DNA of 64,000 nucleotides, from positions 4,774,001-4,838,000 of the forward strand of contig NZ_CP119758.1 in the NCBI RefSeq assembly GCF_029323795.1, in the 5' to 3' direction. Shown one piece after another: positions 33,928-41,793 of the stretch (positions within the stretch are counted from its first letter, which is position 1; each line of letters starts with the position of its first letter). A program made the position numbers and the translations under genes. Below the pieces are notes generated by a model. The model did no database searches and was not told where the DNA came from. It saw only the letters and a list, made by a program, of their open reading frames with translations. This DNA comes from Zobellia alginiliquefaciens (lineage in GTDB: Bacteria > Bacteroidota > Bacteroidia > Flavobacteriales > Flavobacteriaceae).

Positions 33928-35262
33928 ATGAATAGTGAGCATAATCCGGTAGCACAACTAGTCTCTCAAATCCAACAGAAATGGATTGCAGATATAGCTC
34001 CGAACGAACATATTAAATGGGTTCGATGGGTTATAAAGCCTGAGCAGGCCCGTTTATACGAAGGATTTCTTAGATTAGAATCCTCTTCTCACGGTTCAAT
34101 CCCAGATATTCCCGTGGTACTCCTTACCTCTTTTCAAGATAGTAAAGTACACAGCAAAATGCTGATAAAGGATTGGTTGAACAATTTTGAAAAGGATGAA
34201 AAGATTCAGGAAAATATCAAAAATGGCAAATTGGAATTGGCTTGGGACATAGCGTATTTCAAAGAAGAACTTCAAAAAGACGATATTGATTTTAACGCAC
34301 TTTTGATTGAATTATTAGGTAGTTTTCAAAAATCGCTACCTGATACAGAACAACACTTGGTACTTTCGCTGTTACCTTATACCATACAATCAACACAAAA
34401 TTATAACGATTGGATGGACACCTTACTGGCTATTGGTTTACCCGATAAAGTAAGGTTCATGGTATTTGACCACATTCCTGAAAATTATTTTGAACCTATT
34501 CAAATAAAATACAAAGATGTGGCTAAATCACTATTAGTTGATTTAGACTTAGACGGTGCCACAAAAAAAATTGCGCTTTCTGGTGACCCTAACGATCCCG
34601 AACTACAATTTCGGGAATGCATGCTAGAAATGGGGAACAGTGCGGTAAAAAATAACAGGAAACGCTTACACTTATGGGGCGAAAAAGGTCTAGAAGTAAC
34701 GCAAAAAACCGGCAATAAGGCTTCCTTTGCATCGGCACATACCGTTTATGCGGGTATGCTCTTCAATTTTAAGGAGTTCGATACTATTGATAAATTATTG
34801 CAAAGAGCAATGACCATTGCCAAACAGGGAATTTCATCCGGTGACGAATCCGTGAAACCCATCCACTTGCAGACCTATGGTTTTATGGCGGCAAGTAAGC
34901 AGCATCAAAATGAAGCCGAGACTGCAACAGACCTTTTCTGCCAGCAAGCTGAGTTGGCCATTTCATATAGAATGGTACAGCAAGCATTGACAGCCTATAT
35001 GACGGCCTATACACTGATAAAGAAAAAGAATGCCTCACGCCATCGTGAAATCGTAGCCAAGGCTTATAATTTTGCACGAACGTTAACTCCGGAGGAGTTA
35101 AAAACGAGTCCCATCGGTCATATTGCTTTAGAACATCACTCGCTTTCTAATCCAGAGGTACAAAGAAAAATAGATTCTTTTATGACCGAACTGGAGAATA
35201 AAAACTGGAAAGAGCAATTGCAAATACAGGAACAGAACCTTAAAACAAGTGTTTCTACCTAA
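33928..35262 (+). CDS. Putative Rhs-effector adaptor/chaperone
   Basis: A 444-aa soluble protein without signal peptide. The N-terminal 170 residues are mixed (IKWVRWVIKPEQARLYEGF, LVLSLLPYTIQ, PDKVRFMVFDHI). The C-terminal 220 are wholly helical with a TPR-like rhythm (FRECMLEMGNSAVKNNRK, MLFNFKEFDTIDKLLQRAM, ATDLFCQQAELAISYRM). Located between vgrG2 and the Rhs gene, the slot used in other systems by effector adaptors (DUF4123, DUF2169, EagR), none of which it resembles. I infer a helical-repeat loading factor for the Rhs effector. It is unrelated by eye to the 310-aa protein after vgrG1. Confidence 0.6.
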   Translation: MNSEHNPVAQLVSQIQQKWIADIAPNEHIKWVRWVIKPEQARLYEGFLRLESSSHGSIPDIPVVLLTSFQDSKVHSKMLIKDWLNNFEKDEKIQENIKNGKLELAWDIAYFKEELQKDDIDFNALLIELLGSFQKSLPDTEQHLVLSLLPYTIQSTQNYNDWMDTLLAIGLPDKVRFMVFDHIPENYFEPIQIKYKDVAKSLLVDLDLDGATKKIALSGDPNDPELQFRECMLEMGNSAVKNNRKRLHLWGEKGLEVTQKTGNKASFASAHTVYAGMLFNFKEFDTIDKLLQRAMTIAKQGISSGDESVKPIHLQTYGFMAASKQHQNEAETATDLFCQQAELAISYRMVQQALTAYMTAYTLIKKKNASRHREIVAKAYNFARTLTPEELKTSPIGHIALEHHSLSNPEVQRKIDSFMTELENKNWKEQLQIQEQNLKTSVST

Positions 35263-35305
35263 TAAAAAAATATATAGTTTTTAACTAACATTAAGCCCAT
35301 ACTAT

Positions 35306-38300
35306 ATGCTGTTGGCCAACAAACATTTTACGCCCGTATTAGGAATAGATATTCACATCATTATCCTTTTTGGTGTTCCTACGCCACTGCCCCATCCGTT
35401 TATTGGTATGGTTATGGATCCAATGGACTATATTCCTTTTATAGGGTCTACGGTAAACGTAAACAGTGTTCCTAAAGGTAACAGCCAGACAGCAGGTGTT
35501 CTAGGTACTTTTTTCCATATTCCTATGGGTGGTCCGTTTTTGATGGCTCCTATGATCGGCCATGATTCCGTAAACTTTTTTGGTAGTACCACGGTCAGTA
35601 CGGAGGGTAACTATTTTTCCCCATCGGGCCACATGTTAATGACCTGTAATGACATCGGCTTGCCGTTAACACTTGCTCCAGGAAAAAAAATGAAGCCCAT
35701 ACCCAGTATGTACCTTCCCTCATCAATGACCATTCCACTGCCTATGGGCAAACCGGTAATGGTTGGTGGTCCTTATGCGCCCGACCTTTTGGGTATGTTA
35801 ACCGGCCTAGCTATGAGTTATGGTTTTGGTGCCTTAATGAAAAAAGTTGGAAAGGGACTTAAAAAAGGACTTACAAAACTCAATCATGCTTTACCATCTA
35901 CTAATGGCCTAAAAAAATCGCTCTGTAAAATGGGCTTTGAACCCGTTGATCTGGTCACCGGCCGTATGGTTTATGATGGTGAGGATTTTAGCCTTGCAGG
36001 ACCTATTCCCATCACATGGAAACGTAACTGGTATTCCGATTCAGAATACGAAGGACTAATGGGGCACGGCTTTCATTCCAATTATGACCTAGCCCTGCAT
36101 ATTGTTGAAAAAGAAGATGCTGTGGCACTACGTTTGGCAGACGGCCGAATCACACTAATGCCACAATTATCCATTCCCGGAGAACAACATTATAACCGTA
36201 GCGAAAAGCTAACGCTTACGTATATAGACCGAAATACCTATGAAGTAGAAAATCATGAAGAGCAGCTTACTTATGTGTATAGCAAACACAATCCCGCGCT
36301 ATTCAAACCTTCGGAAATCCGTAATGCAGACGGTTTTAAATTACAATTGGAATATAATTCCAGTAATGCCCTTACCCGAATAATCGATAGTGTGGGCAGA
36401 ACAATAGAAATGCGGTTGGATAACCAGAACCGTATTAGCGAAATTTCCGCCGAGCATAAAGGTCAGCACAGAAAATTGGTTTCTTATGATTACAACAAAG
36501 AAGGTGACCTTATAAGAATTGGTGATGCCTTAGACCAATACACCACAATGGAATATGAAAACCATTTGATGGTAAAAAAGACCGACCGTAATGGGCAGGC
36601 CTTTTATTGGGAGTATGATGGTGATAAAACAGGCGCCAAGTGTATCGCTACCCGTGGTGATGGAGACATACTTTCTGGAACCTTGGAATACGGTAAAGGA
36701 AAGAACATTATTACCAACTCACTAGGCGAAACAAGCATTTATTATTTTAACGACCTGAATCTCTGCACACAAGTAACCGACCCTATGGGCGGACATATTT
36801 TTCACGAGTACACTGCTTTTATGGAGCCGTATCGTGATATTGATGAGGAAGGTAATATTACAGGCTATAGCTATGATGAACGCGGTAATCTGGTTGGTCT
36901 GCACTTGCCCGACGGTGCTGTAACCACTTTCGTATACGATAATCAAGACCGATTGGTGCTTACCAAACCTCCCGTTGGCGGTTCTACGGTACGCACCTTT
37001 AAAGAAGACCGTTTGCATGCTGTAATTGCAGCTGACGGAGGCGTAACTTCTTTTGATTACAATGAAAACGGACTCATAAGCGAAGTACGGGACAATGCCG
37101 GGAATATTTCTACACTAAGTTATGACAAGGATTTTAACCTGTCTAAAATGCAACTGCCCAATAAGGCCATTGCTACTTGGAAATACGATGTTTGGGGCCG
37201 TTGTCATAAAACAAAAAATGCGGCTGGTCACGAACAGAATTTTATTTATGATGATTTAGACCGCTTAAAACAAGTGGTAGAAGCAGATAACAATGCCGTA
37301 CAATTAAAGTACAATGCCTATGATGAAGTTACGGAACTACATCAAAAAAATGGCAAAGTAAAGTTTGAATACACCCCAATGGGAAGCCTGAAAATGAGGG
37401 AAGAACGGGGGCGAAAAGTATTCTTCAATTATGATACGGAAGAGCAACTACGTTTCATAGATAATGAACATGGAGAGCGGTACCGCTTTAAACGCAACCC
37501 CAATGGGGAAATCATTACAGAAACCGGTTTTGACGGCCTAACACGCTGGTACCAACGTGACCGTGCCGGTAAAGTATACCGTGTGAACCGCCCTGGTGGC
37601 AAGTTTACGGAATATGAATATGACACCAATGGGCGGATTACCCGTGCCGAACATAGTGATGGCACTTGGGAAACCTACAGTTATGACCGTAATGGCAACT
37701 TGATTGAAGCTGTAAATGAAAATAGCACGGTGCAACTCATTCGCGATAATGCGGGTAGGGTTATTGCCGAAAATCAAGACGGGCACCTTGTTGAAAGCGC
37801 CTATGACAACTTGGGTAACCGGATACAAATTACCAGTAGCCTAGGTGCAGAAATTGACCTATTGCGCAACAAATTGGGCCAGATTGAAACGATGAATGCC
37901 CAAGTCAATGACATACAATCAGAAGAGAAAACTGGGGCGACTAAAAATGCTCAAGCTTGGCGTGCTGACTTTGCGTATAACAGCATTGGTATAGAAGTAG
38001 AACGCCTGCTCCCAGGCGGTGTGGTTTCCCAAATGAAATATGATGAAGCAGGGCGCCCTATTCAACAGAAGGTGACCCGTGGCCGTAGCGAAATGCGCCA
38101 CCGCACCTATAATTGGAGTGTAAACGACCGCTTGACCAGAATGGTGGACGAGCTGAACAAAGGACAGGTAAGCTATACACATGACGCTTTTGGTAATTTA
38201 GCTTCCGCCAAATATGAGAACAATGATATGGACTATAAGTTGCCCGATGAAGTGGGTAACCTCTACCGCTCCAGAAATAAAGGCGATAGAAAATATGGCG

Positions 38301-39457
38301 CTGGTGGGCAATTGCTAAAAGATGGTAACACCTCCTTTAAATATGATGATGAAGGCAACCTGATTGAAAAGCGAACACCAGACGGAGCTGAAACCTACGA
38401 ATGGTACGGCAACGGTATGCTACAAGCGGTCAATAAAACCAATGGAGAAAAAGTAGCATTTGAATATGATGCCTTAGGACGTAGAACTGCCAAAAAAGTA
38501 ATACCTGCCCGAGCGAAGTCCAGAAGCGGCATAACTCGCTTTGTTTGGGACGGCAACGTACCCTTACACGAATGGAAATACCCGTTAAAAGACCGACCGG
38601 AATGGGTGGTAGACGAATGGGGCATGCTGTCTAAAAATAAAGAAGAACCCATTGATAATTTAATTACCTGGGTATTTGATGAAGCAACATTTAAACCAAC
38701 AGCCAAAATTATTGATGGAGAGCAATTCTCTATCATTACAGATTACTTGGGTACCCCTGTAGAAATGTACAACGCGCAAGGCGAAAAAACCTGGGCGGTA
38801 GAATATGATATTTACGGAAAAGTACGTAAACTTGTTGAAGGTTCTTTGGAAGATTGTCCGTTCCGATATCAAGGCCAGTATGAGGATGAGGAGACTGGGT
38901 TGAATTATAATAGGTTTAGATATTACTCGCCAAACGAAGGTGTTTATTTAAGCCAAGACCCGATTGGGCTGGCGGGGGATAAAAATCTATATAGATATGT
39001 AAAGGATAGTAATACATATTTAGATCCTTGGGGTTTGGCTCCTTGGCCTAAGGGAGGATTTAAAGAATGGTGGGATGCAGCTTCAGTTCAAGATGTCAAA
39101 GATAATATCAAATCTGTAAAAAATGCTATGAGAGCAATGCATGGTGGAGGTAACCACGAAATGTTTCCAGTGTCTCAAGCTGCTAAAGCCAAAGAACTTG
39201 ATTTCACGTATGATGAACTATCAGAAAGAACAATGAAAACTTCTGATGTTTTCTTTGAAAATGTTCCTGATAATAAAGGTAATCTACTTTCGGGACCTCA
39301 TGTCTCCTCTGGTGTTGACAACTCTCCTGCTTCTGCACGTTTCCACAAAATGCTAATTGCCAAACTTAAAGCAGCTAAAAGTAAAAAAGTAGCAAAAAGA
39401 GTCATAACAACTATGCACAATAAATATGTTAAAACACCAAATATAAATTGTAAATAA
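35306..39457 (+). CDS. rhs: PAAR-like/Rhs polymorphic toxin, T6SS effector
   Basis: A 1383-aa effector. Residues 1-160 form a PAAR-like cap with HPFIGMVMDPMDYIPFIGS and SPSGHMLMTCNDIG. A short Lys-rich hydrophobic link follows (about 170-200), then a DUF6531 opening (FEPVDLVTGRMVYDGEDF) and a long YD/RHS repeat shell (about 260-1200). The shell closes with DPIGLAGDKNLYRYVKDSN and DPWGL, the usual Rhs core end with autocleavage-type Asp-Pro pairs. The last 130 or so residues are the toxin: GGGNHEMFPVSQAAKAKEL, GPHVSSGVDNSPASARFHK and a later His (TTMHNKY). The spaced His residues suggest a His-Me/HNH-Endo VII-type nuclease, at low certainty. Imm22 follows after 2 nt. Confidence 0.88.
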   Translation: MLLANKHFTPVLGIDIHIIILFGVPTPLPHPFIGMVMDPMDYIPFIGSTVNVNSVPKGNSQTAGVLGTFFHIPMGGPFLMAPMIGHDSVNFFGSTTVSTEGNYFSPSGHMLMTCNDIGLPLTLAPGKKMKPIPSMYLPSSMTIPLPMGKPVMVGGPYAPDLLGMLTGLAMSYGFGALMKKVGKGLKKGLTKLNHALPSTNGLKKSLCKMGFEPVDLVTGRMVYDGEDFSLAGPIPITWKRNWYSDSEYEGLMGHGFHSNYDLALHIVEKEDAVALRLADGRITLMPQLSIPGEQHYNRSEKLTLTYIDRNTYEVENHEEQLTYVYSKHNPALFKPSEIRNADGFKLQLEYNSSNALTRIIDSVGRTIEMRLDNQNRISEISAEHKGQHRKLVSYDYNKEGDLIRIGDALDQYTTMEYENHLMVKKTDRNGQAFYWEYDGDKTGAKCIATRGDGDILSGTLEYGKGKNIITNSLGETSIYYFNDLNLCTQVTDPMGGHIFHEYTAFMEPYRDIDEEGNITGYSYDERGNLVGLHLPDGAVTTFVYDNQDRLVLTKPPVGGSTVRTFKEDRLHAVIAADGGVTSFDYNENGLISEVRDNAGNISTLSYDKDFNLSKMQLPNKAIATWKYDVWGRCHKTKNAAGHEQNFIYDDLDRLKQVVEADNNAVQLKYNAYDEVTELHQKNGKVKFEYTPMGSLKMREERGRKVFFNYDTEEQLRFIDNEHGERYRFKRNPNGEIITETGFDGLTRWYQRDRAGKVYRVNRPGGKFTEYEYDTNGRITRAEHSDGTWETYSYDRNGNLIEAVNENSTVQLIRDNAGRVIAENQDGHLVESAYDNLGNRIQITSSLGAEIDLLRNKLGQIETMNAQVNDIQSEEKTGATKNAQAWRADFAYNSIGIEVERLLPGGVVSQMKYDEAGRPIQQKVTRGRSEMRHRTYNWSVNDRLTRMVDELNKGQVSYTHDAFGNLASAKYENNDMDYKLPDEVGNLYRSRNKGDRKYGAGGQLLKDGNTSFKYDDEGNLIEKRTPDGAETYEWYGNGMLQAVNKTNGEKVAFEYDALGRRTAKKVIPARAKSRSGITRFVWDGNVPLHEWKYPLKDRPEWVVDEWGMLSKNKEEPIDNLITWVFDEATFKPTAKIIDGEQFSIITDYLGTPVEMYNAQGEKTWAVEYDIYGKVRKLVEGSLEDCPFRYQGQYEDEETGLNYNRFRYYSPNEGVYLSQDPIGLAGDKNLYRYVKDSNTYLDPWGLAPWPKGGFKEWWDAASVQDVKDNIKSVKNAMRAMHGGGNHEMFPVSQAAKAKELDFTYDELSERTMKTSDVFFENVPDNKGNLLSGPHVSSGVDNSPASARFHKMLIAKLKAAKSKKVAKRVITTMHNKYVKTPNINCK

Positions 39458-39459
39458 CT

Positions 39460-39840
39460 ATGGATGAGTTACACGTATGGGTTGGTAATTTCGAGGGGTC
39501 AATCGAGGAATTTAGAGGTTTTTTTGATTTAACAGATTTTTATAAAAACTATGATTCTGAAGATGGTTTTGAGCGATGTGAATTTTGCAAATATATAGAC
39601 GATGATTCTTATGATACTGATTTCATAGGTTTTAAAGTTGAAGATACAAGTATTCAGGATTTATTGATAAACACATTGCCTGACAGTGATTTAGCAGAAG
39701 AAGTTTTGAATAAATGTAAAAAAGAAAATATTTTAAGTCCTAATGCAGTTTTATACTACGGTGATGAAGATTTAGATAGTGATAGTTTCGATGAGTATTT
39801 CAAAGGATTAAAGTATCTCGGTACTGTCGATTGGAATTAA
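39460..39840 (+). CDS. Imm22-family immunity protein
   Basis: A 126-aa acidic cytoplasmic protein. The opening HVWVGNFEGSIEEFRGFFD, the motif CEFCKYIDDDSYDTDFIGF and SPNAVLYYGDEDLD match the pattern of immunity protein 22 (Imm22) of polymorphic toxin systems. The very acidic surface would suit binding a basic nuclease tip. It starts 2 nt after the Rhs stop, so is coupled to its toxin. The next block downstream is the cassette-end palindrome and terminator. Confidence 0.75.
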   Translation: MDELHVWVGNFEGSIEEFRGFFDLTDFYKNYDSEDGFERCEFCKYIDDDSYDTDFIGFKVEDTSIQDLLINTLPDSDLAEEVLNKCKKENILSPNAVLYYGDEDLDSDSFDEYFKGLKYLGTVDWN

Positions 39841-39846
39841 TACCTG

Positions 39847-39956
39847 CCCCTGCTAGCGCTCGTTTGTAACGAGTGCCCTACAGAGTAAAAAACAACAAAC
39901 AAAGCTATCTAAACATTTAGATAGCTTTTGTATTTTTAAACAATGAGTAGAAAACA
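39847..39956 (+). repeat. Cassette-end repeat (palindrome plus terminator) after Imm22
   Basis: The palindromic part (39847-39879) has GCTAGCGCTCG, loop TTTGTAA, CGAGTGCCCT. After AGAGTAAAAAACAACAAAC an intrinsic terminator follows: AAAGCTATCTAAACATTTAG to ATAGCTTTTGTATTTTT (39901-39937). It ends AACAATGAGTAGAAAA. The palindrome matches the terminal repeats of the MITE-like elements at 3807 and 5581. Confidence 0.8.
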
Positions 39957-40178
39957 CAAGTTTAAAAACCCAACAGCAGTATATTTTGTTTATTTTGCTC
40001 GGTCACTAAAACCAATGGAGAAAGAGTAGAATTTGAATACGACGCCCTAGGTCGTAGGACCGCTAAAAAAACAATACCCCTTCGAGCGAAGTCGCGAAGC
40101 ACGATAACCCGCTTTGTTTGGGATGGCAACGTACCGCTACATGAATGGAAGTACCCTTTAAAAGACCGACCGGAATGG

Positions 40179-41063
40179 ATGGTAGATGAATGGGGCATGC
40201 TTTCTAAGGATAAAGAAGAACCCGTTGATAATTTAATTACCTGGGTATTTGATGAAGCAACATTTAAACCTGCCGCCAAGATTGTAGACGGTGAACACTT
40301 TAGTATCATCACGGATTACTTGGGCACCCCTGTTGAAATGTACAATGCGCAAGGCGAAAAAACCTGGGCGGTTGAATATGATATTTACGGGAAAGTACGT
40401 AAACTTGTTGAAGGTTCTTTGGAAGATTGTCCGTTCCGTTATCAGGGGCAATATGAGGACAGTGAAACTGGGTTGTATTATAACGGATTTAGGTATTACG
40501 TGTCTGAAGAAGGAGTTTATCTGAGTCAAGACCCAATCCGTTTAGAAGGTTCAAACCCTAATTTTTATGCCTACGTTGTAGATTGTAATAGTTGGATTGA
40601 TCCTTTAGGTTTAGATTGTGTTCCTACTCATGCAACACCGTTCAAACCGCTATCACAAAAAAGAAGAAAAACCCTAAGAAATAAATTAAAAAATCGTACT
40701 ATAACCAAGGATGAATATAAACATCTAGATTGGGATAGGAGATTCTCAAATAGACGTTCGAGAGGCGTTAGTAGGTTTTGGGCTAAAGAAAGGAGATCAT
40801 TAAAACAGGGTGGACAGGGATCAAGAAATTGGTCACCTGAGCAAAGAGCTGATATAGTGTCAGGAAAGACACCAAAACACAATGGAGACCCTATAGAAGG
40901 TCATCATAAATATAATGCTTTAGACCACCCCCAAATTGCTGATGATGCAAATAATATTTATCCCGCAACTAATGTCGAACATTTTAGTAGATGGCATGGC
41001 GGGAATTATCAAAATGATACTTTTGGGAAACCATTAGACTCATCCTTCCCAGAAGAATTTTAA
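40179..41063 (+). CDS. Displaced (orphan) Rhs C-terminus with GHH-type nuclease toxin
   Basis: From 40002 the frame reads VTKTNGERVEFEYDALGRR, directly homologous to the main Rhs near residue 1042, and stays colinear through the core end DPLGLDC. There is no start at the junction (in-frame stop at 39963); the first ATG (40179) lies inside the Rhs core, so the product would lack the shell. The tip (about 145 aa) is new: QKRRKTLRNKLKNRTI, then RNWSPEQRADIVSGKTPKHN and GDPIEGHHKYNALDHP with NNIYPATNVEHFSRWHGG. This is the GHH-signature HNH/Endo VII nuclease pattern. It is probably a silent spare tip that recombination across the shared core could fuse to the Rhs shell. Confidence 0.8.
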   Translation: MVDEWGMLSKDKEEPVDNLITWVFDEATFKPAAKIVDGEHFSIITDYLGTPVEMYNAQGEKTWAVEYDIYGKVRKLVEGSLEDCPFRYQGQYEDSETGLYYNGFRYYVSEEGVYLSQDPIRLEGSNPNFYAYVVDCNSWIDPLGLDCVPTHATPFKPLSQKRRKTLRNKLKNRTITKDEYKHLDWDRRFSNRRSRGVSRFWAKERRSLKQGGQGSRNWSPEQRADIVSGKTPKHNGDPIEGHHKYNALDHPQIADDANNIYPATNVEHFSRWHGGNYQNDTFGKPLDSSFPEEF

Positions 41064-41073
41064 TTTTAAAGTT

Positions 41074-41427
41074 ATGTCGAAAATTGTATTGAAAATAGAA
41101 AAATATACCAACCTACCTAGGACCATTGGAAGTATTGCAAAAATAGAAAAAGTTGGAATGTCTGAGATAAAATCAAGGATATCTGAAAATCAACCTATTT
41201 TAGAAAGAAAGCTCTTTTACAACAATCATAATGAAGTAGCTAAAAGTTTGATTAATCTCATTATGGATTTGAAATCATTAGGTACAAGTGTAAATATATA
41301 CGAATTGGAAGAAGAAGAAGAATTTAATGAATTAGATGAACCCGAATTGCTAAAAATAGACAAAGAAACTCTAGCTAATATTTTAGGAATACATGACAGA
41401 GAAACAGACAGACAACAAGAACTATAA
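41074..41427 (+). CDS. Presumptive immunity protein to the orphan GHH toxin
   Basis: A 117-aa soluble protein 10 nt after the displaced Rhs tip. The N-terminal two-thirds look like an alpha/beta domain (SKIVLKIEKYTNLPRTIGS, SEIKSRISENQPILERKL, EVAKSLINLIMDLKSLG); the tail is acidic (LEEEEEFNELDEPELL). No family is recognised by name. The sequence order resembles small L7/L12-C-like alpha/beta folds, a weak impression. Keeping an intact immunity gene beside a silent toxin is expected, as it protects against kin carrying that tip. Confidence 0.65.
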   Translation: MSKIVLKIEKYTNLPRTIGSIAKIEKVGMSEIKSRISENQPILERKLFYNNHNEVAKSLINLIMDLKSLGTSVNIYELEEEEEFNELDEPELLKIDKETLANILGIHDRETDRQQEL

Positions 41428-41436
41428 TACCAAAAG

Positions 41437-41540
41437 CCCAACGCTAGCGTTCGTTTATAACGAGTGCCGTCCAGCGTAAGAAACAACAAACTAGCTATCT
41501 AAACATTTGGATAGCTTTTGTATTTTTAGATAATGAGCAG
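41437..41540 (+). repeat. Cassette-end repeat after the orphan immunity gene
   Basis: The palindrome ACGCTAGCGTTCG ... CGAGTGCCGT (41440-41470) is followed by AAGAAACAACAAAC and an intrinsic terminator TAGCTATCTAAACATTTGGA to TAGCTTTTGTATTTTT (41492-41527), then ATAATGAGCAGAAAA. It has the same layout as the copy at 39847. Confidence 0.8.
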
Positions 41541-41632
41541 AAAATGGCATAGCAAGAAACCTTGGCAATAATAGCCTTGGTTTTACAATTGATTCTTTCA
41601 GATTCTTAATAGTAAATAACTGGGACGGCACT

Positions 41633-41735
41633 CCCCCGCTAGCGCTCGTTTGCAACGAGTGCCGTACTGAGTAAGAAACAACAAACTAAGCTATTTAAAC
41701 ATTTGGATGGCTTTTGTATTTTTAAATGAGACATA
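41633..41735 (+). repeat. Cassette-end repeat, last copy
   Basis: The palindrome GCTAGCGCTCGTTTGCAACG AGTGCCGT (41638-41664) has a perfect inner stem CTCGTT/AACGAG. It is followed by ACTGAGTAAGAAACAACAAA and the terminator AAGCTATTTAAACATTTGGA to TGGCTTTTGTATTTTT (41688-41723). No gene is left between it and the previous copy. Confidence 0.8.
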
Positions 41736-41793
41736 AGGGTGGGATGCCCGGGAAAATGGATTAAGAAAACTCTATGACATCACTTTACTTCCT

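Larger units (their letters stand above)
41428..41793. other. Repeat-only end of the T6SS cargo region
   Basis: There is no gene. It holds two complete cassette-end repeats (41437-41540 and 41633-41735) separated by about 90 bp, and a stray half-palindrome ACGGCACTC at 41625-41633. The spacing suggests a third cassette that has been deleted between two repeats. Confidence 0.6.

Noticed and set aside
39847..41735. Classical integron or attC array
   Set aside because: No integron integrase is seen and the palindromes lack attC R'/R'' core structure; cassette boundaries are better explained by homologous repeats plus terminators.
31625..41793. CRISPR array, suggested by several similar palindromic repeats
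   Set aside because: Repeats are few, kilobases apart, contain terminators and lie after genes; no regular spacers and no cas genes.
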